Assembly: GCA_902796695.1 (NCBI GenBank)
Contig: CADBQE010000024.1
Span: forward strand, 1 to 5,936
Length of the DNA stretch: 5,936 nt
DNA from: an uncultured Lachnospiraceae bacterium
GTDB taxonomy: Bacteria > Bacillota > Clostridia > Lachnospirales > Lachnospiraceae
Direction: 5' to 3'
Part shown: positions 5,626-5,936 of the stretch, in pieces
Numbering within the stretch: the stretch's first letter is position 1
How the letters are laid out: each line of letters starts with the position of its first letter
The notes under the pieces: generated by a model
Databases searched by the model: none
Told to the model about the DNA's origin: nothing
What the model saw: only the letters and a program-made list of their open reading frames with translations
Position numbers and translations under genes: made by a program

Positions 5626-5784
5626 ATGTCCTATATCATCCCCCTGATCCCGGCTGAGGCGGCCGGGGAATCCCCGCAGTCAGGCCTGATCCGGCTGGCC
5701 GTCCTGGCCCTGATCTTTTTCATCCTGATCTGCGTCTTCCTCCCCCGCCCGCCCCACGGCCCCCGCGATTACCCCAACGACTGA
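5626..5784 (+). CDS. Small single-pass membrane protein, function unknown (52 aa)
   Basis: The ATG lies one base after the hydrogenase 2 stop (TAATATG), and the frame stays open for 52 codons to TGA at 5782-5784, 4 nt before the operon terminator. The product has a short N-terminal part with Glu and Pro, one strongly hydrophobic segment (about residues 21-39: LIRLAVLALIFFILICVFL), and a proline-rich tail with two Arg (41, 47) ending in acidic residues. Third codon positions are GC-rich (ATC, CTG), as in the neighbours. There is no separate ribosome binding site, so translation would depend on coupling to hydrogenase 2. I recognise no family. A membrane anchor or accessory peptide for the otherwise soluble hydrogenase is a guess from position. 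Alternatively the stretch is a long 3' untranslated region; it contains a small hairpin (5664-5676) and a near-repeat of CTGATCCGGCTG (5644-5656 and 5686-5697). Confidence 0.6.
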   Translation: MSYIIPLIPAEAAGESPQSGLIRLAVLALIFFILICVFLPRPPHGPRDYPND

Positions 5785-5788
5785 GCCC

Positions 5789-5824
5789 CGAGGCGACCGG
5801 CTTCCGCCGGTCGCCTCGTTTTTT
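5789..5824 (+). terminator. Strong rho-independent terminator of the second hydrogenase operon
   Basis: A perfect 13-bp GC-rich stem (5789-5801 with 5806-5818) with a TTCC loop is followed directly by six Ts (5819-5824). It sits 4 nt after the stop of the 52-aa ORF and 164 nt after hydrogenase 2, consistent with that small ORF being the last gene of the unit. Confidence 0.95.
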
Positions 5825-5936
5825 CGTCCCGCCAAAGTACGATGCCCCCCGGCTCCGCACCCGAGGAACCGTCCCCCTGGCCTCCTGTTTTCGTAGGGGC
5901 CGCCGGCCCAGGCCGCCCTCTCTTGCCGCTGTGCGG
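5825..5936. other. Gene-free tail, possibly dispersed intergenic repeat material
   Basis: No ORF of useful length, ribosome binding site or RNA gene is visible on either strand. The stretch holds AGGAACCGTCCCC (5865-5877) and GTAGGGGCCGCCGGCC (5893-5908). Both remind me of short repeat sequences scattered between genes in Clostridia, but that is memory of style, not a match I can verify. Confidence 0.35.

Overview
The window is GC-rich, compact, single-strand (+) coding DNA from the redox metabolism of an anaerobe. It carries two complete but clearly different modular [FeFe]-hydrogenases, a flavoprotein of the GltD type fused to a NuoF-type iron-sulfur domain, strong AGGAGG ribosome binding sites and classical rho-independent terminators. 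That combination points to a high-GC member of the Clostridia (Bacillota), probably a fermenter. This is inferred from gene content and signal style; there is no marker gene here.

Layout. 1-75 is the last 24 codons of an upstream gene, ending in a 4Fe-4S ferredoxin motif, most likely the HydB/HndC (NuoF-like) subunit. 80-1777 is hydrogenase 1 (565 aa), the HydA-type subunit expected after hydB in an electron-bifurcating (HydABC/Hnd, HydDB group A3-like) operon. 1778-2049 is a regulatory gap: two hairpins (the second a good terminator), a perfect 16-bp dyad overlapping a plausible -35 box, a second plausible promoter, and an imperfect leader hairpin before a strong ribosome binding site. 2050-3882 encodes a 610-aa NuoF-C/GltD fusion flavoprotein. 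3876-5624 encodes hydrogenase 2 (582 aa), overlapping the fusion gene by 7 nt (ATGGTAA). 5626-5784 is a short coupled ORF for a 52-aa single-pass membrane protein. A 13-bp terminator stem with six Ts follows 4 nt after its stop. The last ~110 bases show no gene.

How it may work. The first operon would exchange electrons among H2, NADH and ferredoxin. The second would connect an NADPH-type FAD reductase to its own [FeFe]-hydrogenase through the iron-sulfur clusters of the fusion protein and of hydrogenase 2; as I remember it, this GltD-linked arrangement is HydDB group A2, whose physiology is poorly defined. Together the two units could pass reducing equivalents between NADH/ferredoxin and NADPH pools with H2 as intermediate; this is inference.

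The points most worth a second look are: non-canonical residues around the H-cluster of hydrogenase 1 while hydrogenase 2 is canonical; an iron-sulfur cluster motif of the GltD domain that looks split between the two ends of the fusion protein; the small membrane protein closing the operon; and the operator-like dyad and leader hairpin in front of the second operon.
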